From positions 1,860,001-1,924,000 of the forward strand of contig NZ_CP048407.1 in assembly GCF_003403315.2 (NCBI RefSeq): DNA of 64,000 nt. The letters run 5' to 3'. Below the pieces are notes generated by a model. It ran no database searches, was not told the DNA's origin, and was given only the letters and a program-made list of their open reading frames with translations. Position 1 is the first letter of the stretch. Every line of letters starts with the position of its first letter. Positions 18,033 through 26,524 of the stretch are shown here, one piece after another. Made by a program: the position numbers and the translations under genes. Source of the stretch: Thermaerobacter sp. PB12/4term. Lineage in GTDB: Bacteria > Bacillota > Sulfobacillia > Thermaerobacterales > Thermaerobacteraceae.

Positions 18033-18956
18033 ATGGACCTTGCTGGTCACGGGCCGGCCCGCCGCTCCGGCGAGGTGCCTGGCCACGGGACGGACCAGCC
18101 CCCGGGCGGCGAGCCGCTCGGTTTCGGGACGGACCATCCCCCGAGCGGCGATCCGCCTGCGCCCGCCCCCGGCCGGCCGCAAGCGGGCGAGCCGGCTCAG
18201 GGGTACAGGCCCGACCCCGTCCAGGAGCGCAGTCCCGAGCCGGCCGCCCGGGGGGCTGGGGGGCGCGCCCGGGAAGGTGCCCGGGGGCGTGCCCGCCGGC
18301 CGGCCCGGCCCCCGGCCCGCCGGCCGCGCCGCCTGCGGCGGTACCGGTTCGTCCCCGTGGACTTTGAGACCTTCACGGCCTGGGCGGAGGAGATCGTCGG
18401 CCGGCTGCCGCCCCGCCTGCTGCAGGAGCTCGAAGGCGGGGTCCAGATCGACCCCGAGGCCCGGCGCATCCCCTCGGACCCGCCGGGGGTCTACCTGCTG
18501 GGCGAGTACATCACCGAGCCCTACCTGGGCCGGTTCATCCGCATCTACTACGGCTCCTTCGAGCGGGTGCTGGCGGGAGAACCCGCCGGCGTCTGGTACG
18601 CCGAGCTGGAGGAGACCATCCTCCACGAGCTGCAGCACCACGTCGAAGGGCTGGCCGGCGTGGACTGGCTGGGGCTCGAAGACCTCCGCCAGCTCCAGCA
18701 GCTCTGGGAGGAGGCACGCCGGGGCAGGGCCCCGGGATCCGGGGAAGCCCCCGGCCCGGAGGCACCCGGAGCCGCCGGTACACAGGCCGGCACCGGCCCA
18801 GCACCAGCCGATCCGGCGCAGGGCACAGCCCCGGGCGCCGGAGCCGGGCCGGAAGGGGCATCCCGGGCGGAAGCCCCCGGCATCGCGGGCATCGCGCAGG
18901 AGCCGCCCAGGCGGGGCACCCGGCGGGGCACAGGCCACGGCCGGCACCCGGGGTAG
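18033..18956 (+). CDS. Zincin-like metallopeptidase family protein
   Basis: 307 residues. The C-terminal half matches small bacterial zincin-like proteins (PF06262 type): 'PVDFETFTAWAEEIVGRLP', then 'VYLLGEYITEPY' and the metal-binding 'ETILHELQHHVEGLAG' with HExxH. The first 105 residues and last 60 are Gly/Pro/Ala/Arg-rich low complexity, unlike the compact 110-130-residue family norm. ATG with GGAGGGAAG upstream, 60 bp after the aminotransferase. Cellular role of the family is unknown. Confidence 0.8.
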   Translation: MDLAGHGPARRSGEVPGHGTDQPPGGEPLGFGTDHPPSGDPPAPAPGRPQAGEPAQGYRPDPVQERSPEPAARGAGGRAREGARGRARRPARPPARRPRRLRRYRFVPVDFETFTAWAEEIVGRLPPRLLQELEGGVQIDPEARRIPSDPPGVYLLGEYITEPYLGRFIRIYYGSFERVLAGEPAGVWYAELEETILHELQHHVEGLAGVDWLGLEDLRQLQQLWEEARRGRAPGSGEAPGPEAPGAAGTQAGTGPAPADPAQGTAPGAGAGPEGASRAEAPGIAGIAQEPPRRGTRRGTGHGRHPG

Positions 18957-19004
18957 GAAGGCGAGGAACCCAAGCCCATACGTCACGGGAGGGAGGAACG
19001 GACG

Positions 19005-20210
19005 GTGAAGGGCCGCCAGGGGCCGCTTCAGGGCATCCGCGTGCTCGACCTTTCGCGGGTGCTCAGCGGGCCGTACTGCACCATGATGCTGGCCGACTTC
19101 GGCGCCGACGTGATCAAGATCGAGCGCCCGGGGGCGGGCGACGACACCCGGGCCTGGGGGCCGCCCTTCGTCAACGGGGAGGCCGCCTACTTCCTATCCG
19201 TCAACCGCAACAAGCGCAGCGTGGTGGTCGACCTCAAGGCTCCCGAAGGCCGCGACCTGATCCGGTGGATGGCGCGGCACTGCGACGTGGTGGTGGAGAA
19301 CTTCCGGCCGGGTACGGCCGCCCGGCTGGGCATCGGCCCCGAGGACCTGCTGCGGGAGAACCCGCGCCTGGTCTATGCCTCCATCTCGGGCTTCGGCCAG
19401 GACGGGCCGTACCGGGACAAGCCGGGGTACGATGCCATCGCCCAGGCCATGGGGGGCATCATGCACGTCACCGGCGAGCCCGACCGGCCCCCGGTGCGGG
19501 CCGGCGTGGCCATCGCCGACATCGGCGCCGGGATGTGGGCCGCCTTCGGCATCCTGGCCGCCCTGTGGGAGCGGGAGCGCTCCGGCCGCGGCCAGGTGGT
19601 GGACGTCTCCCTGCTGGAGGGCCAGATCGCCTGGCTGACCTACGTGGCCGGTAACTACTTCGCCACCGGCCAGGTCCCGCGCCGCTACGGCTCGGCCCAC
19701 CCCAACCTGGTCCCCTACCAGGCCTTCGAGACGGCCGACGGCCACCTGATCGTGGCGGTGGGCAACGACAGCCTCTGGCGGCGCTTCTGCGAGGCGGCGG
19801 AACGGCCCGATCTGGCCGCCGACCCCCGTTACGCCACCAATGCCGGCCGTGTGGAGCATCGGGACCAGCTGCTGCCGGAGCTGGAGGCCCTGATGCGCAG
19901 CCGGACCACCGCCGAGTGGCTCCGGCGCCTGGACGCGGCCGGGGTGCCGGCGGGTCCCATCCTCAGCATCGCCGACCTGGCCCAGGACCCCCACGTGCAG
20001 CACCGGCAGATGATCGTCTCCCTGGAGCACCCGCGGGCCGGGGTCATCCGGGTGACGGGCATCCCCGTCAAGCTCTCGGTCACGCCGGGCGCCATCTACG
20101 CCCCGCCCCCCCTGCTGGGCCAGCACACCGACCAGGTGCTGGAAGAACTCGGCCTGCCGGCCGAGGAGCGGCAGCGGCTTCGGGAAGCGGGCATCATCGC
20201 CGGCGCTTAG
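19005..20210 (+). CDS. CaiB/BaiF-family (family III) CoA transferase
   Basis: 401 residues. N-terminal 'GIRVLDLSRVLSGPYCTMMLADFGADVIKIERPG' pattern, 'NRNKRSVVVDLK' and 'VVVENFRPG' are hallmarks. The catalytic Asp lies in 'AIADIGAGMWAAFGILAAL' (about residue 171). It moves CoA between carboxylic acids, for example succinyl-CoA to another acid; the substrate is unknown. GTG start at 19005 with GGGAGG upstream, 48 bp after the metallopeptidase gene. Confidence 0.93.
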   Translation: MKGRQGPLQGIRVLDLSRVLSGPYCTMMLADFGADVIKIERPGAGDDTRAWGPPFVNGEAAYFLSVNRNKRSVVVDLKAPEGRDLIRWMARHCDVVVENFRPGTAARLGIGPEDLLRENPRLVYASISGFGQDGPYRDKPGYDAIAQAMGGIMHVTGEPDRPPVRAGVAIADIGAGMWAAFGILAALWERERSGRGQVVDVSLLEGQIAWLTYVAGNYFATGQVPRRYGSAHPNLVPYQAFETADGHLIVAVGNDSLWRRFCEAAERPDLAADPRYATNAGRVEHRDQLLPELEALMRSRTTAEWLRRLDAAGVPAGPILSIADLAQDPHVQHRQMIVSLEHPRAGVIRVTGIPVKLSVTPGAIYAPPPLLGQHTDQVLEELGLPAEERQRLREAGIIAGA

Positions 20211-20264
20211 GGCGAAGGACGGTGGCCGGAAGGGCAGCTGGCGAAGACAGGAGGACCGGTTCAG

Positions 20265-23200
20265 GTGAGCGGCACGGCAGCAGGTCCAACCCGCATCAAG
20301 AACCCTGCAACCCCCTCCTTTCCCCTCCCGGCATTGCTGGACGCCCTTTCCGATCTCGTCGATACGGCGCCGCCGGTCATCGCGCGGCGGGGGCGGGACT
20401 ACGCCGCCGGGGGGCAGGTCCTGGAGGTCGGCTGGGAACCGGGCCCGCGCCTGGTCGGCCGGGTCCAGGGGACCGCTGCCGAACCCTACCGCGTGGCGAT
20501 CTGGTGGGACCCGGCCATGGAGGACTGGCAGGCCGCCTGTTCCTGCCCGTACGATGACACGCCGTGCAAGCACGCCGTGGCCGTGGCCATCGATGTCCTC
20601 ACCACCTGGAGTCGCCTGCGGGAGGCCGGGACCACGGCCGGGCCCGAAGAGGGGCCGGATGAACCGGCCCCCGAAGGGCCGGCCCACGGCCTGGCGCCGG
20701 CGGCCGGTTCGTCCCCCGCCGCCGCGCCGCCTGGACCCGCCACCGGCCAGCGGGCACCCGGCACCGGCCAGGGGGCTCCGGCCCCCGGCTGGCGGGAAGC
20801 CATGGAGCGCTGGACACGGCCCGCGGGATCCGGCGGAACCCGGGTTGCGGGGTCGCACCCTGCCCGCCACCCGCTGCCCCGGCCCGGAACGGACCAGGTG
20901 GTCGTCCGCGTCTACTTCTACCCCGGCGGCCCGCGCCTGGCGATCCACCGGGCCCGCTGGGGCCGCCAGGGGCTGGGCAAGGAGCGGCCCCTTTCCTTCG
21001 ACCCCTTCTCGCCCTGGGGCCCCTCTCCCGCCGGGCCGCTGCACCGGCTGCTCTTCCGCCTGGTGGAGCAGGCCGGTCCCCATTCCCGCCGGCCCGCACC
21101 GGCCGGTTACGACCCGCTTTACGAGCTGCCGCCCGGCATGGTCGACCTGGGCTTCGAAATCCTGGGCCGGCTGCCCTTCGTGTTCGCCGGCGACGGCTCC
21201 GAACCCCTGCGCATCGAGCACGAGCCCTACCGGGTCGAACTGCTGGTCGCACCGGCCGGAAGCGGCGGCGACCTGACCCTGACGACCCTCTGGTCGACCC
21301 CCACGGGCCAGCCCTGGTCACCCCCGGCGGGCAGCATCGGGATCCCGGGGGAGCGCTACCTGTGGGTGCAGTGGGGGCCTGTGGTGCGCCCGGTGCTGCC
21401 GGAGGGCGACGTGGCGCTGCACCTCGCAGTGGGTGCCCGGCCGCTGGTGATCCCGGCGGCCGAGGTGGCGGAGTTCGTCGGCCACTACCTGCCGCGGCTG
21501 CAGCAGCAGGCCCGGGTGCGGCTGCCCCGCCTTCTGGAAGAGCGCATCCGGGACGGCACCCCGCGGCCCGTGGTCCTGCTCTCGGAGTCCGAGGGCGCCC
21601 TGGTGGTGGAACTGGCCTTCGCCTACGCGCCTGGCGGCCCCACCGTCCGGGTGCAGGACGAGGAACCCGTCCTGATCGAAGGGGAGGCGGGCTTCCGCAG
21701 CGGGAGGAAGGAGCCGCCCGTCTGGTACCGCCGCCGCCGGGACCTGGAGCAGGCGGCCTGGGACGAGTTTGCCGCCCTCATGGCCGCCGCCAGAGCCCGG
21801 CCGGACGCCGCCGGCCGCTGCCTCCTCTTCGCGGACAGCGCCCTGGACTTCCTCACCCAGACCCTGCCCCGGCTGGCCACACGATGGGAGGTCCGGGGCC
21901 AGGAGCGCCTGGTCCGCTTCCGGGTCGGCCGCGGTCCCCTGCGCTCCCGGGTTCAGGTGCGGACGGGCATCGACTGGCTCGACCTGGACGTCGCCCTGGA
22001 AGGGCCCGACGGCGCGGCGGGAATCGACGCCCTGCTGGACGCGCTGGCGCGAGGCTCCCGTTATGTCCGCCTCGACACGGGGGTACTGGCGCGGCTGCCT
22101 GAAGCCTGGCTGGAGCGGCTCGACACCCTGGCCGCCCTGGCGCCCCGGCGGCGGAAGACCCAGCGCCCCTCGGCCGGCAAGGGGCAGGGTTCGCCCCTAC
22201 CGGAGCCGCTGCGGCTCAGCCGCTGGGCCTTCGGCCTGGCTGCGCAGATCCTGGAAGGAGCCGACGAGGCGGAGGCCGACGAGGGCTACCGCCGCCTCAG
22301 CCGGTTGCTGGACGGCTTTCGGAGGATTCCCGCCGTCCCGCTGCCCCGGGGGCTGAAGGCCCGGCTGCGGCCCTACCAGATCCTGGGCTACCACTGGCTT
22401 GCGTTCCTGCGGGACCACGGGCTGCACGGGATCCTGGCCGACGACATGGGCCTCGGCAAAACCCTCCAGGTGCTGGCCCTGTTGCTGGCCGAGAAGGAGG
22501 CGGGCCGGGCGGCAGCCCCCAGCCTGGTGGTGGTACCCACCTCCCTGGTCCACAACTGGGTGGAGGAGGCCCGCAGGTTCGCCCCGTCCCTCGACGTGCT
22601 GGCGCTGGCGGGACCGCGGCGCAGCACCCTCTTCCGCCAGGCGGGCCGGTACGACCTCCTGATCACCACCTACCCCCTGGTCTGGCGGGACGCGGAACGC
22701 CTGCTCGAGCGGGACTACCACTACCTCATCCTAGACGAGGCCCAGCACGTGAAGAACCCCGAAACCCAGTCCTGGCGGACCTTGCGGCAGGTCAAGGCCC
22801 GGCACCGCCTGGCCCTGACGGGAACGCCCGTGGAGAACCACGTCCTCGACCTCTGGGCCCTGTTCGAGATCCTGCTGCCGGGATACCTGGGGCCCCGGGA
22901 TGCCTTCCTGCGCCGCTACGGCGGCGCGGAGGTCGAACCTGGACCGGCGGCGGCCCCGAGGGCGGCACCGGCACCGGCGGAGGGCCGGCTGGTTCCGGCC
23001 GGTGAGGCGGATCCGCGGGTGGTGGAGCTGCGGCGCCGGATCCACCCCTTCATCCTGCGGCGCCTCAAGGATCAGGTTGCCCGGGACCTGCCGCCCCGCA
23101 CCGAGGTCGTCCAGTACTGCGAGATGGCGCCCGCCCAGCGGCGCCTCTATCGCGAGCTCCTGCTGGCCTACCGCACCCGGGTCCAGGACGAGGTGGATCG

Positions 23201-23819
23201 GGTGGGCATCGCCCGCAGCCGGATGACGATCCTGGAAGCCCTGCTGCGGCTCCGCCAGGCCTGCTGCCACCCCGCCTTGCTCGACCTGCCCGCCTATCGC
23301 AAGGCGGGGTCGGCCAAGCTGGAGGCCTTTCGCGAGCTGGTGGAGCACGCCGTGGGCGGCGGCGGGCGGGTGCTGGTCTTCAGCCAGTTCGCCCGCATGC
23401 TGGACATCCTGGGCCAGGAGCTGGACCGCATGGCGATCCCCTGGGAGCGCCTGGACGGCCGAACCCGCAACCGGGCGGCCCGGATCGAGCGCTTTCAGGC
23501 GGGCCAGGTGCCGGTGTTCCTGATCAGCCTCAAGGCCGGCGGTACGGGCCTGAACCTGACCACCGCCTCATACGTCATCCACTTCGACCCCTGGTGGAAC
23601 CCGGCGGCGGAGGAACAGGCCACGGGCCGCGCCCACCGCATCGGCCAGGACCGGCCGGTGTTCAGCTACAAGCTGATCACCCGGGGTACGGTGGAGGAGA
23701 AGATCCTGCAACTCCAGGCCCGCAAGCAGGCCCTGGCGGGGGCGCTGCTGGCCGGCGATGGCAAGCTGGGCAAGGACCTGACCCGCGAGGACCTGGAGTT
23801 CCTGCTGGCGCCGGATTGA
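20265..23819 (+). CDS. SWIM zinc-finger SNF2-family helicase
   Basis: 1184 residues. A SWIM zinc finger ('CSCPYDDTPCKHAVA', residues about 90-105) is followed by a Gly/Pro linker, an SNF2-associated N-terminal region, and a full SNF2 ATPase: 'DDMGLGKT' at about 725, 'LDEAQHVKN' at about 823, 'LTGTPVEN', and the C-terminal helicase lobe with 'VFSQF', 'GTGLNLT' and 'ATGRAHRIGQ'. Such bacterial Swi2/Snf2 proteins translocate on double-stranded DNA and are thought to remodel protein-DNA complexes. GTG start at 20265 with AGGAGG upstream. Confidence 0.94.
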   Translation: MSGTAAGPTRIKNPATPSFPLPALLDALSDLVDTAPPVIARRGRDYAAGGQVLEVGWEPGPRLVGRVQGTAAEPYRVAIWWDPAMEDWQAACSCPYDDTPCKHAVAVAIDVLTTWSRLREAGTTAGPEEGPDEPAPEGPAHGLAPAAGSSPAAAPPGPATGQRAPGTGQGAPAPGWREAMERWTRPAGSGGTRVAGSHPARHPLPRPGTDQVVVRVYFYPGGPRLAIHRARWGRQGLGKERPLSFDPFSPWGPSPAGPLHRLLFRLVEQAGPHSRRPAPAGYDPLYELPPGMVDLGFEILGRLPFVFAGDGSEPLRIEHEPYRVELLVAPAGSGGDLTLTTLWSTPTGQPWSPPAGSIGIPGERYLWVQWGPVVRPVLPEGDVALHLAVGARPLVIPAAEVAEFVGHYLPRLQQQARVRLPRLLEERIRDGTPRPVVLLSESEGALVVELAFAYAPGGPTVRVQDEEPVLIEGEAGFRSGRKEPPVWYRRRRDLEQAAWDEFAALMAAARARPDAAGRCLLFADSALDFLTQTLPRLATRWEVRGQERLVRFRVGRGPLRSRVQVRTGIDWLDLDVALEGPDGAAGIDALLDALARGSRYVRLDTGVLARLPEAWLERLDTLAALAPRRRKTQRPSAGKGQGSPLPEPLRLSRWAFGLAAQILEGADEAEADEGYRRLSRLLDGFRRIPAVPLPRGLKARLRPYQILGYHWLAFLRDHGLHGILADDMGLGKTLQVLALLLAEKEAGRAAAPSLVVVPTSLVHNWVEEARRFAPSLDVLALAGPRRSTLFRQAGRYDLLITTYPLVWRDAERLLERDYHYLILDEAQHVKNPETQSWRTLRQVKARHRLALTGTPVENHVLDLWALFEILLPGYLGPRDAFLRRYGGAEVEPGPAAAPRAAPAPAEGRLVPAGEADPRVVELRRRIHPFILRRLKDQVARDLPPRTEVVQYCEMAPAQRRLYRELLLAYRTRVQDEVDRVGIARSRMTILEALLRLRQACCHPALLDLPAYRKAGSAKLEAFRELVEHAVGGGGRVLVFSQFARMLDILGQELDRMAIPWERLDGRTRNRAARIERFQAGQVPVFLISLKAGGTGLNLTTASYVIHFDPWWNPAAEEQATGRAHRIGQDRPVFSYKLITRGTVEEKILQLQARKQALAGALLAGDGKLGKDLTREDLEFLLAPD

Positions 23820-23977
23820 TTTCCGGCCCGCCGTAGGGCATGGTGGACCCGGACGAACCGGCCTCGACCCGGGCGCGCCAGCCTGAACGCGGACACGCCG
23901 CCGGGGACGCGAACGCACCGGCGCGATGAAGGCGCGACGGCCCGGCCCGATGGACCGCCATGGAGGGCAACCGGCCC

Positions 23978-24739
23978 ATGCGCAGGAACGAGCCAGCCAA
24001 CGGAGGAGCGGACCCACGAGCGGAACCGGCGGAACCGGCAGCCGCAACCCCTCGCCCCGACGGGGTGGAGGGTGGAGCGGCCGCAACCCTGGCCAGGACC
24101 GGTGACGACCCGGCGCCCGGCCGGATGCCGGCGACGCGCCGCCGGCGGCGCGTCGCCCTGGCCGTCGCCCTGGTTCTGGCCCTTGCTTTCCTCGCCGGCG
24201 TCCGTTCCATGGAACACATCCTGGCTTCTGCCCCGGCTCCGGGCAAGCCGGCGCCGGACTTCACCCTGCCCCAGCTGGACGGCCCGCCGGTGCGGCTGGC
24301 GGAGTTGAAGGGACGGGTGGTCGTCCTCAACTTCTGGGCGTCGTGGTGCCTGCCCTGCCGGGAGGAAACGCCGGCCCTGCAGGCGTTCTACCAGCGTTAC
24401 GGCGACCGGGTGGCCTTCTACGCCATCAACGTGGCCGAGCCGGTGGACACGGTCCGCGCCTTCCTGGCCGAGTTCGGCGCCACCTACCCCGTGCTGCTGG
24501 ACCGGGATAAGACGGTCTTCCGCCGGTACCGGGTCACCGGCTACCCGGAGACCTTCTGGATCGACCCCCAGGGGATCCTGCGGGTCCACTGGCACGGCCC
24601 CATGACCCTGGCCGACATGGAGCGGCTCTACCGGGAGACGGTGGCCGCTTCACAAGGGGCGGCGCCTCACCCGCCGAAGAGCACGTCCAGAATGGTCGAG
24701 AGGGTGCCGCGCTTGCCGGCCAGGGCGCGGGGGTCGTAG
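23978..24739 (+). CDS. TlpA/ResA-type thiol-disulfide oxidoreductase
   Basis: 253 residues. ATG at 23978 follows GGAGGG by 10 bp; a second ATG 18 bp earlier overlaps that site and is less likely. After a polar N-terminus a single membrane segment (about residues 55-75) anchors a thioredoxin domain with 'FWASWCLPCREE' (CxxC) and cis-Pro in 'GYPETFWI'. Acts outside the membrane in disulfide reduction, for example for cytochrome c maturation. The last 25 codons overlap the convergent zinc-ribbon gene by 73 bp, so the tail is probably an unstructured extension. Confidence 0.88.
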   Translation: MRRNEPANGGADPRAEPAEPAAATPRPDGVEGGAAATLARTGDDPAPGRMPATRRRRRVALAVALVLALAFLAGVRSMEHILASAPAPGKPAPDFTLPQLDGPPVRLAELKGRVVVLNFWASWCLPCREETPALQAFYQRYGDRVAFYAINVAEPVDTVRAFLAEFGATYPVLLDRDKTVFRRYRVTGYPETFWIDPQGILRVHWHGPMTLADMERLYRETVAASQGAAPHPPKSTSRMVERVPRLPARARGS

Positions 24740-24909
24740 ACCTCGGTGTAACCGCAGTTCTGGCACGACACAAAAAGATAGTGGTTGTGCTGGATGTCGA
24801 AAATCTTGCTGAGGCCCGCTCCCGTCATGGCCACTTCCTTGACCCGGGCCCCATCGTGCCCGCACTTGCTGCACTTGAAGCGCTGCGCGATGGCGCTGGC
24901 GATGTCCAC
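24667..24909 (-). CDS. Small zinc-ribbon protein
   Basis: 80 residues with two CxxC pairs (C13/C16 'CSKC' and C49/C52 'CQNC'), forming a zinc ribbon of the nucleic-acid-binding type found widely in Gram-positive bacteria. GTG at 24909 is preferred because GGAGGGAGG lies 7-14 bp upstream and the ribbon starts ten residues in. Function unknown. It is convergent with and overlaps the TlpA gene end. Confidence 0.8.
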   Translation of the reverse strand: MDIASAIAQRFKCSKCGHDGARVKEVAMTGAGLSKIFDIQHNHYLFVSCQNCGYTEVYDPRALAGKRGTLSTILDVLFGG

Positions 24910-24949
24910 CCCGGATCCTCCCTCCTGCCGGCGCGGGCACCCGGACACC

Positions 24950-25594
24950 GTGGGGACGGGGTCCGGCCGGCCGCTCCCTCTCCCGCGAGTCGCCCGGCTA
25001 TCCTGCGGCAGGCGGATGGCGGCGCGGTGCCGGGCCAGCGGCGCCTATCGGCGCATCGACGGCCGGGCTCCTCACCTGCACCGGATGGTCGCGGGAGTCC
25101 TGGATGACGACATTCGCCTCTCGCTTTCAGTATCCTGGTCCGGTCTCCCGGGCATCTCCGCCGGGGGGACCGGATGCCGCCGGGACCTATTCCCGGCTGC
25201 CGGGGACGAGCCTGGCGGCACCTGTCCGCCATCACGATCCCGCGAGCTCACTGCCCGAGGTCCGTTGTAATCCGCGGGTCTGAAGAATGGAGGAAAGGCC
25301 GCTGGGACGAACCGCTGCGGAGCGCTACCTTCCCCCACTTGGCCATCCGCCTGGGTGGCCTGCGGGCAGCGCTGCAAGACCCATCTCAAACCGGCCGCGG
25401 CGCCGGCCGCCCGAACCCGGGAGCCCCCGCGGCCCTGCGGAGCGGACGAACGCCGGGACGAACTCGGCGTAGCGGGCCTCCCGGAACCGGGCGGCCGGAC
25501 GAACGCAGGCCCTCCCGTACCGAGGAAGCCGTGAGGCCTCCTGGACGGCCGCCGGTCACCGCCGGCCACGGCCGGGCCGGGCACGCGCCGGCCG
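24950..25594. other. 645-bp intergenic region with possible RNA structure
   Basis: No convincing gene. On the minus strand between about 25275 and 25085 there are nested GC-rich stems, including CCGGGA-AUAGG-UCCCGG inside a larger GCCGCC/GGCGGC arm, followed by a CCGGTC...GACCGG stem whose 3' side reads GGGAGACCGG. A riboswitch was considered but the match to known classes is incomplete. The rest is plain GC-rich spacer. Confidence 0.3.
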
Positions 25595-25798
25595 TTACAC
25601 CACCTCGTAACCGGCGTCCTCCACGGCCTCCCGGACGCGGACGTCGTCCAGATCACCCTCGTACGTCACCGTCACCCGGCCCGTCGCCAGGTCGACCTCC
25701 ACGTCCTTGACCCCCGCCACACCGGAAATGGCCTTCTTGACGGCCATCTTGCAGTGGTCGCAGGACATGCCCCGCACCTGGTAGACTCGCGTCGCCAT
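25595..25798 (-). CDS. copZ: Copper chaperone CopZ, cassette 1
   Basis: 67 residues, a single HMA ferredoxin-like domain with the Cu(I)-binding 'GMSCDHC' (C13, C16). It hands Cu(I) to CopA-type ATPases in the cytoplasm. ATG at 25798 follows GGAGGG; a longer upstream frame lacks support. Divergent from csoR1, with its own promoter and a CsoR-type dyad between. A paralogue lies at 35094-35297. Confidence 0.95.
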   Translation of the reverse strand: MATRVYQVRGMSCDHCKMAVKKAISGVAGVKDVEVDLATGRVTVTYEGDLDDVRVREAVEDAGYEVV

Positions 25799-25881
25799 GG
25801 GACCCATCCCTCCTGCCTGGCCGGCGGAGCGCTTTCCTTCAACCAACCCCAAGCGCGCCCGCCTTGGGCCGTTTTGCCGAA

Positions 25882-25938
25882 GATACCCACAGGGGGTATC
25901 CTTCCCCTATCCTAGGCGCTTCCCGCGGGCGCTGTCAA
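25882..25938 (-). promoter_or_regulatory. copZ1 promoter with CsoR-type operator
   Basis: On the minus strand TTGACA (25938-25933) and TAGGAT (25914-25909) are 18 bp apart. Just downstream is the dyad GATACCC...GGGTATC (25882-25900), the ATACCC/GGGTAT pattern typical of CsoR operators. CsoR bound there would block copZ1 until Cu(I) is sensed. Confidence 0.75.
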
Positions 25939-25960
25939 ACTCCGCCGGGCGGGGTCGCCG

Positions 25961-25991
25961 TTGACACCCTTATACCCCATGGGGGTATGAT
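25961..25991 (+). promoter_or_regulatory. csoR1-copA1 promoter with embedded CsoR-type operator
   Basis: TTGACA (25961-25966) and TATGAT (25986-25991) are separated by 19 bp, and the spacer itself carries the dyad ATACCCCATGGGGGTAT. The csoR2 promoter has the same layout. A repressor in the spacer would occlude RNA polymerase. Confidence 0.78.
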
Positions 25992-26052
25992 GGGGGAGAA
26001 CCTGAATTCGCCTGCGTAGAGACCGAAAGGAACCGCTGAGGAGGCGCGTCCC

Positions 26053-26373
26053 TTGAACGCCGAGCCAGCCAAGTGCCACGACCCCGGGTCGCGGCGCATG
26101 ACGCCCCACGCCGACCGCAAGAAGCTGCTCGACCGGCTGCGCCGCATCGAGGGACAGGTCCGCGGGCTGCAGCGCATGGTCGAGGAGGAACGGTACTGTG
26201 TGGACGTGCTGGTCCAGGTGGCGGCAGTGCGGGCGGCCCTGGACGCCGTGGCCCTGCAACTGCTCGAACAGCACACCCACCATTGCGTCCAGGACGCCGT
26301 GCGCAGCGGCGATGGCGACGCGGCCATCGACGAGGTCCTGGCCGTGGTGCGGCGCCTCTTGAGGACCACATGA
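26053..26373 (+). CDS. csoR: Copper-sensing repressor CsoR, cassette 1
   Basis: 106 residues of the DUF156 all-helical family. The Cu(I) triad C-H-C is present at C49 ('ERYCVDV'), H74 and C78 ('QHTHHC'), and the family core '[22 protein letters not shown]' is conserved. TTG start at 26053 with GAGGAGG upstream. Apo-CsoR binds ATACCC/GGGTAT dyads and releases on copper. First gene of the copA1 cassette; nearly identical in its core to csoR2 at 37091. Confidence 0.95.
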   Translation: MNAEPAKCHDPGSRRMTPHADRKKLLDRLRRIEGQVRGLQRMVEEERYCVDVLVQVAAVRAALDAVALQLLEQHTHHCVQDAVRSGDGDAAIDEVLAVVRRLLRTT

Positions 26374-26524
26374 CCTGCCAGGCGTCCCGAGGTAGCGTAC
26401 GCGCCACGGGCATGCACGCTGACGCCACTGCCGGAACCCATCCCGGACGGGGCCGGCCGGGTTTCGCGCCCGCTGAGACCCGAATGCCGCCCCGGCCGGA
26501 CTGCCGGGCAAGGAGGGATCGCTG

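Noticed and set aside
17184-18986. 600-codon open frame on the minus strand
   Set aside because: Antisense to the aminotransferase and metallopeptidase genes; composition (Gly/Arg/Pro/His) is that of a GC-rich shadow, and no family pattern is present.
19194-21221. 675-codon open frame on the minus strand
   Set aside because: Antisense to the CoA transferase and SNF2 helicase, both well supported by motifs; shadow of GC-rich coding.
25085-25275. Cobalamin riboswitch
   Set aside because: Only the GGGAGACCGG end and a hairpin match; the central box and the ACUG-type element are missing, and no B12 gene follows.
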